The notes: generated from the sequence alone by a model not told the origin. 8,793 bases of DNA from Acidimicrobiia bacterium (GCA_025357995.1 JANYLF010000228.1:1-8793), one strand, 5' to 3'; numbered from the stretch's first letter, positions 1-7,173 are shown. Translations and numbers: made by a program.

Positions 1-58
1 GCCGGTCAGGTCCGCGAGCAGTCGATGCTCGAGGATTTTGCGGCGCACGTCCGGTCGT
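1..58. repeat. Left arm of a 58-bp perfect inverted repeat (partner 355-412)
   Basis: Base i pairs with base 413-i for i = 1 to 58 without mismatch; base 59 is the first mismatch. On the plus strand this arm reads in the mutase sense direction (encoding ...QVREQSMLEDF...), although the gene itself runs leftward. It is therefore a displaced, flipped copy of mutase codons. The 296 bases between the arms (59-354) are ordinary mutase coding sequence. A foldback amplification or assembly chimera at a contig end is the likeliest origin. Confidence 0.95.
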
Positions 59-835
59 CGTCGAACCCGAAACTGGGTCGCCGCGATCGTCCACGAGGAA
101 CACGCGATCAGCATCACCGTCGAACGCGAGTCCGATGTCGGCACCGGCATCGAGCACCGCCTTCTGGAGCGCGACGAGGTTCTCGGGCTGAATCGGGTCG
201 GCCGGGTGATTCGGGAACGTACCGTCGAGTTCGCCGAAGAGGATCTCGAGTTCGAAGGGCAGACCCTCGAAGACCTTCGGCACCACGAGACCGCCCATGC
301 CGTTCGCGGTGTCGGCCACGACCTTGAGCGGGAGCATCACGCTCGCGTCGCCGAACGACCGGACGTGCGCCGCAAAATCCTCGAGCATCGACTGCTCGCG
401 GACCTGACCGGCCTCTTCAGCTCGTTCGAGAAGTCCCGACGCGACCGCTTCTTTGATCTGCACGAGCCCGGTCGACTCCCCCACCGGCGCCGCGCCGGCA
501 CGGCACAGCTTGATGCCGTTGTACTGCGCGGGGTTGTGGCTGGCCGTGAACATCGCAGCCGGTGCGTCGAGCGTTCCCGCCGCGAAATACACGAGGTCGG
601 TCGATGCCAGGCCCACGTTGACGACGTCGGCGCCCGCCATCGTGGCGCCTTCAATGAAGGCCTGGCTCAATGGAATCGACGACGGTCGCATGTCGTGACC
701 CACCACGACCGTGGATGCGCCCGTGAAGCGCACGAATGCGTTGCCCACGCGCTTCGCGACGGCCTCGTCGATCTCGTCCGGGTAGATGCCGCGAACGTCA
801 TAGGCCTTGAAAATTGTGTCGAGCGAATCGCCCAC
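1..835 (-). CDS. manB: Phosphomannomutase/phosphoglucomutase, 3'-truncated by an inverted duplication
   Basis: An alpha-D-phosphohexomutase interconverting hexose-6-phosphate and hexose-1-phosphate in the cytoplasm, feeding nucleotide-sugar synthesis such as GDP-mannose. Seen: an N-terminal YDVRG motif (residues 12-16), the catalytic phosphoserine loop TASHNP (97-102, Ser99), and the metal-binding loop DGDADR (239-244). Domain 1 and most of domain 2 are present; sugar-binding domain 3 and C-terminal domain 4 are absent. The family usually has about 450 residues. The start is GTG at 835, with GAGG at 843-846 seven bases upstream and an in-frame stop at 878-880. Authentic coding ends near base 59 (codon 259). 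The frame stays open to the window edge, but codons 260 onward are read from an inverted copy of the gene's own bases 355-412 and make no sense for the family. It lies 93 bp after the large membrane gene on the same strand, so an operon is likely. Mannose versus glucose specificity cannot be decided. The enzyme class is nearly certain. Confidence 0.9.
   Translation of the reverse strand, partial: MGDSLDTIFKAYDVRGIYPDEIDEAVAKRVGNAFVRFTGASTVVVGHDMRPSSIPLSQAFIEGATMAGADVVNVGLASTDLVYFAAGTLDAPAAMFTASHNPAQYNGIKLCRAGAAPVGESTGLVQIKEAVASGLLERAEEAGQVREQSMLEDFAAHVRSFGDASVMLPLKVVADTANGMGGLVVPKVFEGLPFELEILFGELDGTFPNHPADPIQPENLVALQKAVLDAGADIGLAFDGDADRVFLVDDRGDPVSGSTTTGRAPQNPRASTARGPDR
355..412. repeat. Right arm of the 58-bp inverted repeat, in its native place in the mutase gene
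   Basis: This copy sits in frame within the mutase reading frame (about residues 142-161) and continues smoothly on both sides, so it is the original. The copy at 1-58 is the duplicate. Confidence 0.95.
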
Positions 836-928
836 GATCGAGCCTCGAGGCTCCTCACCGCCCTCGGGACGGGAGCGTCATGGTAGCGCCGGCGCCGGCG
901 AGCACCAGGGTCGTTCGCGTGGGCGTTT

Positions 929-3418
929 CTACGCTTTTGCCCGTTCTCCGTGTTGCCGACGTCGTCGCCGCACATCCCAGGCCACGAGACCACCAAAGCC
1001 CACGAGTCCACCGAGGCTCAGGAGCGCTCCCACCTTCTCCGCACCGGACCGGTCGAAGTGCAAGACGACGGTACGGCTTGTCGGTACCACCACCATGAGG
1101 TTCGGGGTGAGTCGCCACGGACCCTGCGCGCCGGTGGCGTGCCAACTCGGGAAGTACGACGTGCGCACGACCACCGGAATGCCGGGCCGCGACACGCGGA
1201 AGCGGATTTCGTTGTCGGACTCGTGCACGTCGCGAACCTGCACAGAGGCCAATCGTCGTCGAGCGACGCCGTCGACCTTCACCGGTGACGCGTGCAGCCA
1301 CGACGCCGGGCCGGTCTCGGCCAGAGGCCGATCAAGATTCTTCGAGTTCGCCCACCACCCCGCGGCCACGCACTCCCACGGCAAGAGTTCCGGTCCCGGC
1401 GTCCCGGCCGACGGACGATTGAAGCATTCCGCTTGATGGGCGGTGCGGTCCCCGACCACGATGGGCTCGAACGCGAGCGGCGCGACCAGCGCGTGATCAC
1501 GCACCTCGTAAATACTCCAACCCTCCGGCGGCTGACCGTCGTAGTCCCGAACCCCCGCGACGCGCCGAAGTCCCGGATCGCGATCAGCCGCGGCCTTCGC
1601 AGCCGACGAATGCGCGGCGTAGTACCGCCCTCCGAGCGCGCGCAGCTCGCGCACGCCGTCGCGGAACGATGCCAAGTCGCGATAGTCCAACCCGCGCACC
1701 GGGTTCGACGCGTTCCCCGCAGCCGAGAGAGGAGCGATGGTCATGAAGACATACGGCGTGCTCGCGGCGGACTCGTAGTACAGGCCCTCGAAGGATTTGA
1801 TACGACCATGGGTCCAGTACGGCAACAGCATCATCGCGAGAGGAGTTCCGTACGCGTCGATCGAGCTCCCTCCCTCCCAGAGCATGCGACCGGGTGGGAG
1901 CCGGTCCACGGTGTCGATGAACGCGCGGTACTCGCCGTACTGCTTCTGTGCATGCCCCTTAGCGAGTGCATCGTGGGGCTTCGCGACGTTCTCGTAGCCG
2001 GTCTCGTTCCACGCGACCCAATACGAGATGAAGCCGCGGTGCGCGAAGTTGAAGGTCATTCCGGCGATCACCACGATCGCCACCACCACCGCGATCGTCG
2101 CGTTGGTCACGAGGCGATACGAGCGTCCCGCGGCCGCGGCCGGAAACTCGTATGCCTCGGTCGGTGCCGGGACCGCGCCGACCCAGAGGCGACCGAACTC
2201 GGCACTCAGCCGTCGGATGATCTCGGCCGCGCCCACCGCGGCGAGGAGGAACACGCCGAGATAGAAGAACGGCAGGAATCGCAGGTTCCACGCGTGCAGC
2301 TCGGGCCAGATCCGGAACACCGTCGCGAAGATCGCGACCAGCGCCGCAATTGTCAGCGCGCCACGATCGCGGAGTGCGATCGCGAAGCCCAAGCCGACGA
2401 GCGCGAGCACGTAGGCCCAGAGGAACTCGTCGACGATGAGATAGTCGATGTAGTCCGTGATCTTCGTGTAGCGCATGTTTGCCGTGTACCCGAACGTCGT
2501 GATCAACGGGACCGACCAGAACGCAGTGAGCAAGATAGCGACGACGCCGATCGCCGCGGCGCGTCCCAAGCTCCACCGCCACGGTCGGAACCGATACGTG
2601 AGCGCCATCACCACGATCACGAGCGCGGCGACCGCGACGAACAACCCGACGATCACGTGCGAGAGAACGGTTGCCGCCAGGAGCAACGCGGCCAGCCAAC
2701 TGCGTCGGCCGGTACGCACCGAGTACGCGAGCGCCCCAAGCGCGAAGAGTCCGAGCGCCAACGCGAACGAGAACGAGTACTCCCCCGCGAGCGCGCTCAC
2801 CAACGTGCCGCCCATGATGCGTTGGTTGAACTGAACGTTCGCGAGTTCGCTCCCGGCTGCCGCGCTCGTCGCGATGCCCTTGAAGAACAGGAAGCACACT
2901 GTCGCGATCGCGCATAGCTCCGGTCCGGGCCGACGCAACCGGATGCCACGCGCGAACGCGTACGCCCCGGCCGGCATCGCGACGGGTCCCATCGCGGTCG
3001 TGATCTTCAACGCGACGTTGTACGGCAGGACCAGGTTGAGCGCGACGGTGACGAGCGCCGGCAGCGGGAAGTAGAACTGGCCGGCGGGGAACCCACCGAA
3101 CCAGTCGTTGGACCATCCGGCGACGCGCCAGTTGGGAAGCAAGTGGTCTCGCAGGTACGCCGGGAACCACACGTGCGCGCCGAGGTCACCGCCGTTCGGT
3201 GTGGTGTTGCGGAACAGCAACCGCGGATCGAGGACCCACAACACGAGACCACAGCACGCGGTCACCACCAAGACCCCGAGTGCGCGCCACATCAGCCCGA
3301 GGTCCGAGTCGCCCGGCGGAATCAGCCGATCGGCGGCACTCGGAAACACCACCCGCGGACGCGGCCGAGACGCGTCGAACGCAAAGGCTTCGAGTTCGAC
3401 GGACACGCCCCCCAGCAT
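929..3418 (-). CDS. Large polytopic membrane protein, GT-C glycosyltransferase-like / PTPS-related membrane family
   Basis: An 829-residue integral membrane protein. The first membrane segment is near residues 45-64. It is followed by an outward-loop motif GGDLGAHVWFP (76-86) and GGFPAGQFYFPLPA (108-121), the acidic/aromatic loop pattern of GT-C-fold enzymes and of the PTPS-related membrane family. About ten hydrophobic helices run to residue 455. A soluble, probably extracytoplasmic domain covers about 460-795; it contains SYFPSWHATG and PNLMVVVP, as seen in YfhO-like and related proteins. A last helix (about 796-815) precedes an Arg-rich cytoplasmic tail. The role is inferred: transfer of a sugar from a lipid-linked donor to an envelope glycan. 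The mutase downstream on the same strand supports this. The start at ATG 3418 has no Shine-Dalgarno and follows a terminator hairpin by 13 bases. Alternatives are GTG 3406 or ATG 3292, just before helix 1. Substrate and exact family remain unknown. Confidence 0.82.
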   Translation of the reverse strand: MLGGVSVELEAFAFDASRPRPRVVFPSAADRLIPPGDSDLGLMWRALGVLVVTACCGLVLWVLDPRLLFRNTTPNGGDLGAHVWFPAYLRDHLLPNWRVAGWSNDWFGGFPAGQFYFPLPALVTVALNLVLPYNVALKITTAMGPVAMPAGAYAFARGIRLRRPGPELCAIATVCFLFFKGIATSAAAGSELANVQFNQRIMGGTLVSALAGEYSFSFALALGLFALGALAYSVRTGRRSWLAALLLAATVLSHVIVGLFVAVAALVIVVMALTYRFRPWRWSLGRAAAIGVVAILLTAFWSVPLITTFGYTANMRYTKITDYIDYLIVDEFLWAYVLALVGLGFAIALRDRGALTIAALVAIFATVFRIWPELHAWNLRFLPFFYLGVFLLAAVGAAEIIRRLSAEFGRLWVGAVPAPTEAYEFPAAAAGRSYRLVTNATIAVVVAIVVIAGMTFNFAHRGFISYWVAWNETGYENVAKPHDALAKGHAQKQYGEYRAFIDTVDRLPPGRMLWEGGSSIDAYGTPLAMMLLPYWTHGRIKSFEGLYYESAASTPYVFMTIAPLSAAGNASNPVRGLDYRDLASFRDGVRELRALGGRYYAAHSSAAKAAADRDPGLRRVAGVRDYDGQPPEGWSIYEVRDHALVAPLAFEPIVVGDRTAHQAECFNRPSAGTPGPELLPWECVAAGWWANSKNLDRPLAETGPASWLHASPVKVDGVARRRLASVQVRDVHESDNEIRFRVSRPGIPVVVRTSYFPSWHATGAQGPWRLTPNLMVVVPTSRTVVLHFDRSGAEKVGALLSLGGLVGFGGLVAWDVRRRRRQHGERAKA

Positions 3419-3431
3419 GACATCTGAATTA

Positions 3432-3463
3432 AACCGAGGGGGTCCGGGTGGACCCCCTCGGTT
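3432..3463 (-). terminator. Perfect 14-bp hairpin terminator
   Basis: Arms 3432-3445 and 3450-3463 are exact reverse complements (AACCGAGGGGGTCC) with a 4-base loop. Read leftward, the stem is followed by TTTAATT, a short U-rich tail; read rightward there is no T tract. It therefore acts as an intrinsic terminator for leftward transcription arriving from the zinc-ribbon gene, whose stop is about 115 bases upstream. It ends only 13 bases before the ATG of the large membrane gene, so it may also act as an attenuator or overlap that gene's promoter. Confidence 0.85.
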
Positions 3464-3535
3464 GCACTCGGGCACTGCACCATCCGCGAGTAGGTACGGG
3501 GGCCGTCATTCCCCGCACCCGTGTGGTGCGCCGCT

Positions 3536-3588
3536 GAGTTCTTGAGTGTGGACGAGTTCTTGAGCGTGGAGGACTCTTTAGCGTCGAC
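3536..3588. repeat. 18-bp tandem repeat, about three units
   Basis: The units are 3536-3553, 3554-3571 and a degenerate third at 3572-3588. The first two share GAGTTCTTGAG-GTGGA and differ at two positions (T/C and C/G); the third has drifted and lost one base. The third unit overlaps the stop codon and last codons of the zinc-ribbon gene; the others lie in its 3' flank. If read leftward in one frame they would encode a short ES-STLKN-SSTLKN-type repeat, but I see no gene there. Confidence 0.7.
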
Positions 3589-3745
3589 GAGCCAGGTCGA
3601 GGACCCGGTCGAGCGACAGTGGACCGTCCGGCGAACTCCAGAGCCGCGCCTCGCATCGGCCGCAGCTGTGGAACAACACATCTTCACCGGCGATCGTCAT
3701 CCGGATCTCGACCATTCCTTGTCGTGCACATCGGTTGCATTGCAT
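3578..3745 (-). CDS. Small zinc-ribbon protein, 55 residues
   Basis: A 55-residue protein with two CxxC knuckles: Cys3-x2-Cys6 at the N-terminus and Cys28-x2-Cys31 (HSCGRC) in the middle. This is the layout of a compact zinc ribbon. The strands between them (VEIRMTIAGEDVLFHSC) and the following CEARLW resemble small actinobacterial zinc-ribbon proteins of unknown function. There is no signal peptide or membrane segment, so it is likely cytoplasmic. The start is decided by a strong Shine-Dalgarno, GAGGAG eight bases before ATG 3745. The frame stays open far upstream across ftsH on the opposite strand, but that part is a shadow. The gene lies 122 bp after the CPBP protease stop on the same strand and is followed by the hairpin terminator at 3432-3463. 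Function is unknown; a protein-protein or nucleic-acid binding adaptor is possible. Confidence 0.8.
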   Translation of the reverse strand: MQCNRCARQGMVEIRMTIAGEDVLFHSCGRCEARLWSSPDGPLSLDRVLDLARRR

Positions 3746-3867
3746 CTTGGTGGCTCCTCGTGGTTTCCCGTCGTGATGATGATGTCGACGGTTCGGGCGA
3801 ATTTTCTGGAGGATGATCCCGGGATGAAGCAGGATGATTCGAGGGATGAGACGCGCGTTTGCGCTGG

Positions 3868-4593
3868 TCACAGGCCTAAGAGCAGGACGACCGCGGTGAA
3901 GCAGTTGAACCCGGCGTGCAGCAGGATCGACTGCGAGAGTTCTCCTGTGCGCACGGCACGAATGCCGGAGACGACCCCGACGAGCGCCAACGGCGCCAAC
4001 AGCGTGAGCGTGTTCGGATCGAGCAGATGCACCAGCGCGAAGACCGCGCCACTCACCAGGACCGCGGTGACGGAGCCGAATCGGCGGAGGAGACCGCGCA
4101 GCAACAGCCCTCTGAACAGCAGCTCCTCGGCGACCGGGGCGGCCACCACGACGGCGACGGCGCCGAGCACTTTGGCAATGGTTCCCGAGTGTTCCAGCGC
4201 CCGAGCCACGTCCTGTTTCGGCTGGGAACCGGCGACCACGGCGATCAGTGCGACCGCTCCGAGGGCGACGACCTGGAGAAGGACTCCACCGGCAAACCAT
4301 GGCCAGTCGCCAACCCGCACGCGAAGGCCGAAGTCGTCGCGCAGTGAGCGCTGGCCCTTCGCCGCAGAGAGCGCCATGAGCGCGCCCACCGTGACCGCCA
4401 GACTGCCTACGGTGATCACCGCGATATCGAAGGCGTCGGCCCGGTGTTTCGGCCCGAATCCACGGGCAGAAAGGACAAACGCGCCCACGACAACCTGACC
4501 GATCACAGTGGCGGGCCAGGCCCACGCAAAGTCGCCCAGGCCCCACCGAATACGCACGGATGTTGGGCTCGGACCGCTCACGGCGGGCAGCAT
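3868..4593 (-). CDS. CPBP-family intramembrane glutamic endopeptidase (CAAX/Rce1-like)
   Basis: A 241-residue membrane protease of the CPBP (Abi) family. The signature motifs are present in order: EELLFRG (156-162; catalytic Glu156/Glu157 and Arg161), FALVH (185-189, His189), and HAGFN (226-230, His226 and Asn230). Hydrophobic helices occur near residues 24-42, 57-75, 98-121, 140-155 and 176-190, with further ones to the C-terminus. The family cleaves peptide bonds within the membrane; bacterial members often act in bacteriocin self-immunity or membrane-protein processing, and the substrate here is unknown. The ATG at 4593 has no Shine-Dalgarno. GTG at 4581 is a good alternative: it follows a TATGCT hexamer by seven bases, which suggests a leaderless transcript and would make the protein 237 residues. 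It is divergent from ftsH and upstream of the zinc-ribbon gene on the same strand. Confidence 0.9.
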   Translation of the reverse strand: MLPAVSGPSPTSVRIRWGLGDFAWAWPATVIGQVVVGAFVLSARGFGPKHRADAFDIAVITVGSLAVTVGALMALSAAKGQRSLRDDFGLRVRVGDWPWFAGGVLLQVVALGAVALIAVVAGSQPKQDVARALEHSGTIAKVLGAVAVVVAAPVAEELLFRGLLLRGLLRRFGSVTAVLVSGAVFALVHLLDPNTLTLLAPLALVGVVSGIRAVRTGELSQSILLHAGFNCFTAVVLLLGL

Positions 4594-4615
4594 AAGAGGG
4601 CGAGCGGAAACGCAA
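4589..4615 (-). promoter_or_regulatory. Candidate leaderless promoter of the CPBP gene
   Basis: Read leftward, TTGCGT (4615-4610) is followed after 15 bases by TATGCT (4594-4589), a TAnnnT -10 element of actinobacterial type. Transcription would start near 4582, at the GTG codon 4581. The -35 spacing is short, so the -10 carries most of the weight. If correct, the ATG at 4593 lies inside the promoter and cannot be the start. Confidence 0.4.
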
Positions 4616-4651
4616 GCCTCTACCGACCGGGGGTGGGTAGGTCCCGGGCCG

Positions 4652-4687
4652 TAACATTGGGGGCCTCGGCCCACCCCGACCCAGGAG
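4652..4687 (+). promoter_or_regulatory. Candidate -10 and ribosome binding site of ftsH
   Basis: TAACAT at 4652-4657 fits the TAnnnT -10 pattern and would start transcription near 4664. The AGGAG at 4683-4687 is the only Shine-Dalgarno-like sequence before the GTG at 4700, at a rather long spacing of 12 bases. No convincing -35 is visible. Confidence 0.35.
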
Positions 4688-4699
4688 CGTCCCTCCGTC

Positions 4700-6682
4700 G
4701 TGAGCACCCCACCCCCCGACCGGCCGCCGGTTCGACCTGATCGCCCGACCGGACCCGGCACGCCCGGCCCGGCACCCAAGCCGTGGTCGCGTTGGGTCAC
4801 GCTCGGGATCGTCGGCGTGATCGCCCTCGTCCTCATCATGACCACGTTGAACGGCAACCCGAGTCCCAAGGTCGCGATCAGTTACAGCCAGTTCTCGAAG
4901 GAAGTGGCCGACGGCAAGGTCAAGAGCGTCAACTACGACCCGCAGACCGGGAAGATGAACGGCAAGTTCACCAAGCCGGTCAACGGACAACTCGAGTTCA
5001 CGTCCGCCGGTCCCAACAACGACCTCCAGGCGAGCGAGATCAAACAGCTCCAAACCCAGGGTGTCGACGTTCACTACACCCGCGAGACATCCAATCCGTG
5101 GTTGCCGATTCTCGTCTACCTCTTGCCGATCGCGGCGTTGATCGGATTCTTCGTGTGGATGAACCGCCGCGCGCAGGGACAGATGGGCGCGGTCATGAAC
5201 ATCGGCAAGAGCCGCGCCAAGGTGTACGACGCGGAGAAGCCGAGCACCACGTTTGGTGACGTCGCGGGCTACGAACCCGTGAAGCAAGAGATCACTGAAG
5301 TCGTCGACTTCCTGAAGAACCCCGGCAAGTTCAAGGAGATCGGTGCGCGTATTCCGCGCGGCGTGCTGCTCGTCGGCCCTCCGGGCACCGGCAAGACGCT
5401 CATCGCGCGCGCCGTCGCCGGCGAGGCCGGCGTGCCGTTCGTGGCAATCACCGGCTCGGACTTCATGGAGATGTTCGTCGGCGTCGGCGCGGCACGCGTC
5501 CGTGACCTCTTCCAAACCGCGCGTAAGCAGGCGCCCGCGATCATCTTCATCGACGAGATCGACTCGATCGGACGCAAGCGCGGTGCCGGCCTCGGCGGCG
5601 GTCACGACGAGCGCGAGCAGACTCTGAACCAGATGCTCGCCGAGATGGACGGCTTCGAGTCCGGCGCGGGCGTCGTGATGATCGCGGCCACGAACCGCCC
5701 CGACATCCTCGACCCCGCACTCCTACGGCCCGGCCGGTTCGACCGCCAGATCATGGTGCCGCTGCCAACGCTCGACGAGCGCATCGACATTCTCAAGGTG
5801 CACTTCCGCGACAAGAAGATCGACGACGACGTGAAGATCGAAGTCGTCGCCCGCGGCACGCCGGGGATGTCGGGTGCCGACCTCGCGAACCTCGTCAACG
5901 AAGCGGCGCTGTTCGCAGTCCGCCGCGGCGAGAACGCGGTGCACCGCGAAGACTTCGAAGACGCGCGTGACCGTGTGCTCATGGGTCTGAAGCGCCCGAC
6001 CGTTGTCATGAACGAGGAAGAGAAGGAGCACACGGCCTACCACGAAGCCGGACACGCGATTGCGGCCTACGTGCTCGACCACGCCGACCCGGTGCACAAG
6101 GTCACGATCCTTCCCACGGGTATGGCGCTCGGCATGACCCAGCAGCTCCCCGAGGAAGAGCGGTACTCGCACGACAAGAACTTCCTCGAAGACATGCTCT
6201 GCGTGATGCTCGGCGGTCGCGTCGCCGAGCAACTCGTGTTCGCTTCGCAATCCACCGGCGCGAGCAACGACCTCGTCCGAGGCACCGAGATCGCGCGGCG
6301 GATGGTCCGCGAGTGGGGCATGTCCGATCGCATCGGTCCGATGGCGTGGGGATCCCAGGGCGCCGTCTTCCTCGGCGAGGATCTCGTGCACACCCGCGAC
6401 TACTCGGACGAGACAGCTCGCGTCATCGACGAAGAAGTCGAGCGGATCCTGCGCTCACGCGAGGAGCGCACCGTCGCGCTGATCACGAAGTACCGCGGCG
6501 GCCTCGACGCGGTCGCCCAGGCGTTGTTGCAACACGAAACACTCGACGGCCTCGAAGTGGAACGCCTCGTCGACGGTGCGGTCGGCTACCACGCAGGTGG
6601 GGCGCGTACGTTCACCCACGCCGACGGTCGCGTTCAGGAAGTCGACGAAGAAGGCACGGCCGTCGCGCCGGTCGCAGACTGA
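4700..6682 (+). CDS. ftsH: ATP-dependent zinc metalloprotease FtsH
   Basis: A membrane-anchored hexameric AAA+ protease that unfolds and degrades misfolded membrane proteins and short-lived regulators. A Pro-rich cytoplasmic N-terminus (1-30) precedes helix 1 (33-49), an extracytoplasmic FtsH_ext domain (55-130) and helix 2 (134-154). The AAA module has Walker A GPPGTGKT (226-233), pore loop FVG (259-261), Walker B IIFIDEID (281-288) and the second region of homology with arginine fingers (about 330-350, RPGRFDR). The M41 protease domain has HEAGH (448-452; zinc ligands His448 and His452, catalytic Glu449) and the third ligand Asp524 in STGASND. All key residues are intact. The length, 660 residues, is usual for the family; there is no long C-terminal extension of the mycobacterial type. 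The GTG start at 4700 is supported by the position of helix 1 and an upstream AGGAG. It is transcribed alone: neighbours on both sides face the other way. Confidence 0.98.
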   Translation: MSTPPPDRPPVRPDRPTGPGTPGPAPKPWSRWVTLGIVGVIALVLIMTTLNGNPSPKVAISYSQFSKEVADGKVKSVNYDPQTGKMNGKFTKPVNGQLEFTSAGPNNDLQASEIKQLQTQGVDVHYTRETSNPWLPILVYLLPIAALIGFFVWMNRRAQGQMGAVMNIGKSRAKVYDAEKPSTTFGDVAGYEPVKQEITEVVDFLKNPGKFKEIGARIPRGVLLVGPPGTGKTLIARAVAGEAGVPFVAITGSDFMEMFVGVGAARVRDLFQTARKQAPAIIFIDEIDSIGRKRGAGLGGGHDEREQTLNQMLAEMDGFESGAGVVMIAATNRPDILDPALLRPGRFDRQIMVPLPTLDERIDILKVHFRDKKIDDDVKIEVVARGTPGMSGADLANLVNEAALFAVRRGENAVHREDFEDARDRVLMGLKRPTVVMNEEEKEHTAYHEAGHAIAAYVLDHADPVHKVTILPTGMALGMTQQLPEEERYSHDKNFLEDMLCVMLGGRVAEQLVFASQSTGASNDLVRGTEIARRMVREWGMSDRIGPMAWGSQGAVFLGEDLVHTRDYSDETARVIDEEVERILRSREERTVALITKYRGGLDAVAQALLQHETLDGLEVERLVDGAVGYHAGGARTFTHADGRVQEVDEEGTAVAPVAD

Positions 6683-6707
6683 CCCGACACCTCCCCTGCG
6701 GGGGCGA

Positions 6708-7166
6708 TCAGCCCAACGCTTCCAATCCGTGTTCGATGGCCAAGTTCGGGTCGCGCGCTCCCGCGAGAGCGGCCCAGAGATCCGTCGCGCTGACGATGCC
6801 GAGAAACGCCCGCTGGACCACGCCCTCGGCGTCGGCAATCAGCACCATCGGCACCCCGGAGATCTCGTAACGCTCGTGGACGACCCGGTCGGCCTGGAAC
6901 GAAATGTCGACCGCGACCACTTCGGGTGAATCCACCGCGAGCACCTTCTCCCGCATCGCGGCGCAGCCGTCACAGCTTGTCGAAGAGAACAAGGCGACGA
7001 GCCACGCGGCCTCGGGACGCGGAAAATCGGTGCGGGTGAGCTGGCGGGGAATCGGATACGGATCCCGGACCGGCGCTCCCGTCGATCGCCGACGCCGTTC
7101 GAGGACGACGGCGATCGCGGCGGCGATCACCAGCACGACCAGCGCGATCACAACTCGAGTGGCCAC
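6708..7166 (-). CDS. Membrane-anchored thioredoxin-like protein
   Basis: A 152-residue protein with an N-terminal signal anchor (hydrophobic 5-22, then ERRRR at 23-27) followed by a thioredoxin-fold domain (about 52-140). The Arg cluster right after the helix would favour a cytoplasmic domain by the positive-inside rule, so orientation is uncertain. The redox motif is CDGC (Cys65, Cys68) after the strand WLVALFSSTS. The cis-proline before the next strand is seen in GVPMVLI (Pro106). Both catalytic cysteines are present, so thiol-disulfide exchange is expected; the substrate is unknown. The frame extends upstream, but GTG 7166 places the membrane anchor at the N-terminus and follows TAGGGT by seven bases, consistent with a leaderless start. 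The gene converges on ftsH (25 bp apart) and is divergent from the MFS gene (76 bp). A TlpA/ResA-like role in cytochrome maturation is possible, but nothing nearby supports it. Confidence 0.85.
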   Translation of the reverse strand: MATRVVIALVVLVIAAAIAVVLERRRRSTGAPVRDPYPIPRQLTRTDFPRPEAAWLVALFSSTSCDGCAAMREKVLAVDSPEVVAVDISFQADRVVHERYEISGVPMVLIADAEGVVQRAFLGIVSATDLWAALAGARDPNLAIEHGLEALG

Positions 7167-7173
7167 AAGACCG

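Noticed and set aside
1..412. Phase-variable invertible segment flanked by the 58-bp inverted repeat
   Set aside because: Inverting bases 59-354 would merely place mutase codons antisense. No recombinase gene is present, neither orientation restores the gene, and the duplicate arm is itself mutase coding sequence.
38..886. Rightward open frame of 282 codons over the mutase gene
   Set aside because: The leftward frame carries TASHNP, DGDADR and YDVRG in the right order; the rightward one is antisense shadow.
1292..2917. Long rightward open frame (541 codons) opposite the large membrane gene
   Set aside because: Its product is an Arg/His/Glu-rich low-complexity shadow typical of the antisense of GC-rich genes, while the leftward frame gives a coherent polytopic membrane protein.
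3521..4498. Rightward Ser/Thr/Arg-rich open frame opposite the zinc-ribbon and CPBP genes
   Set aside because: Low-complexity composition and no domain motif; both leftward genes beneath it carry clear family motifs.
3746..5605. Leftward open frame continuing upstream of the zinc-ribbon gene across the CPBP gene and ftsH
   Set aside because: Only the last 55 codons look like a protein with its own Shine-Dalgarno; the rest is out of frame with CPBP and antisense to ftsH.
6691..6704. Small hairpin CCCC-TGC-GGGG between ftsH and the convergent thioredoxin-like gene
   Set aside because: The stem is only four to five base pairs with no T tract, so it is too weak to call a terminator.
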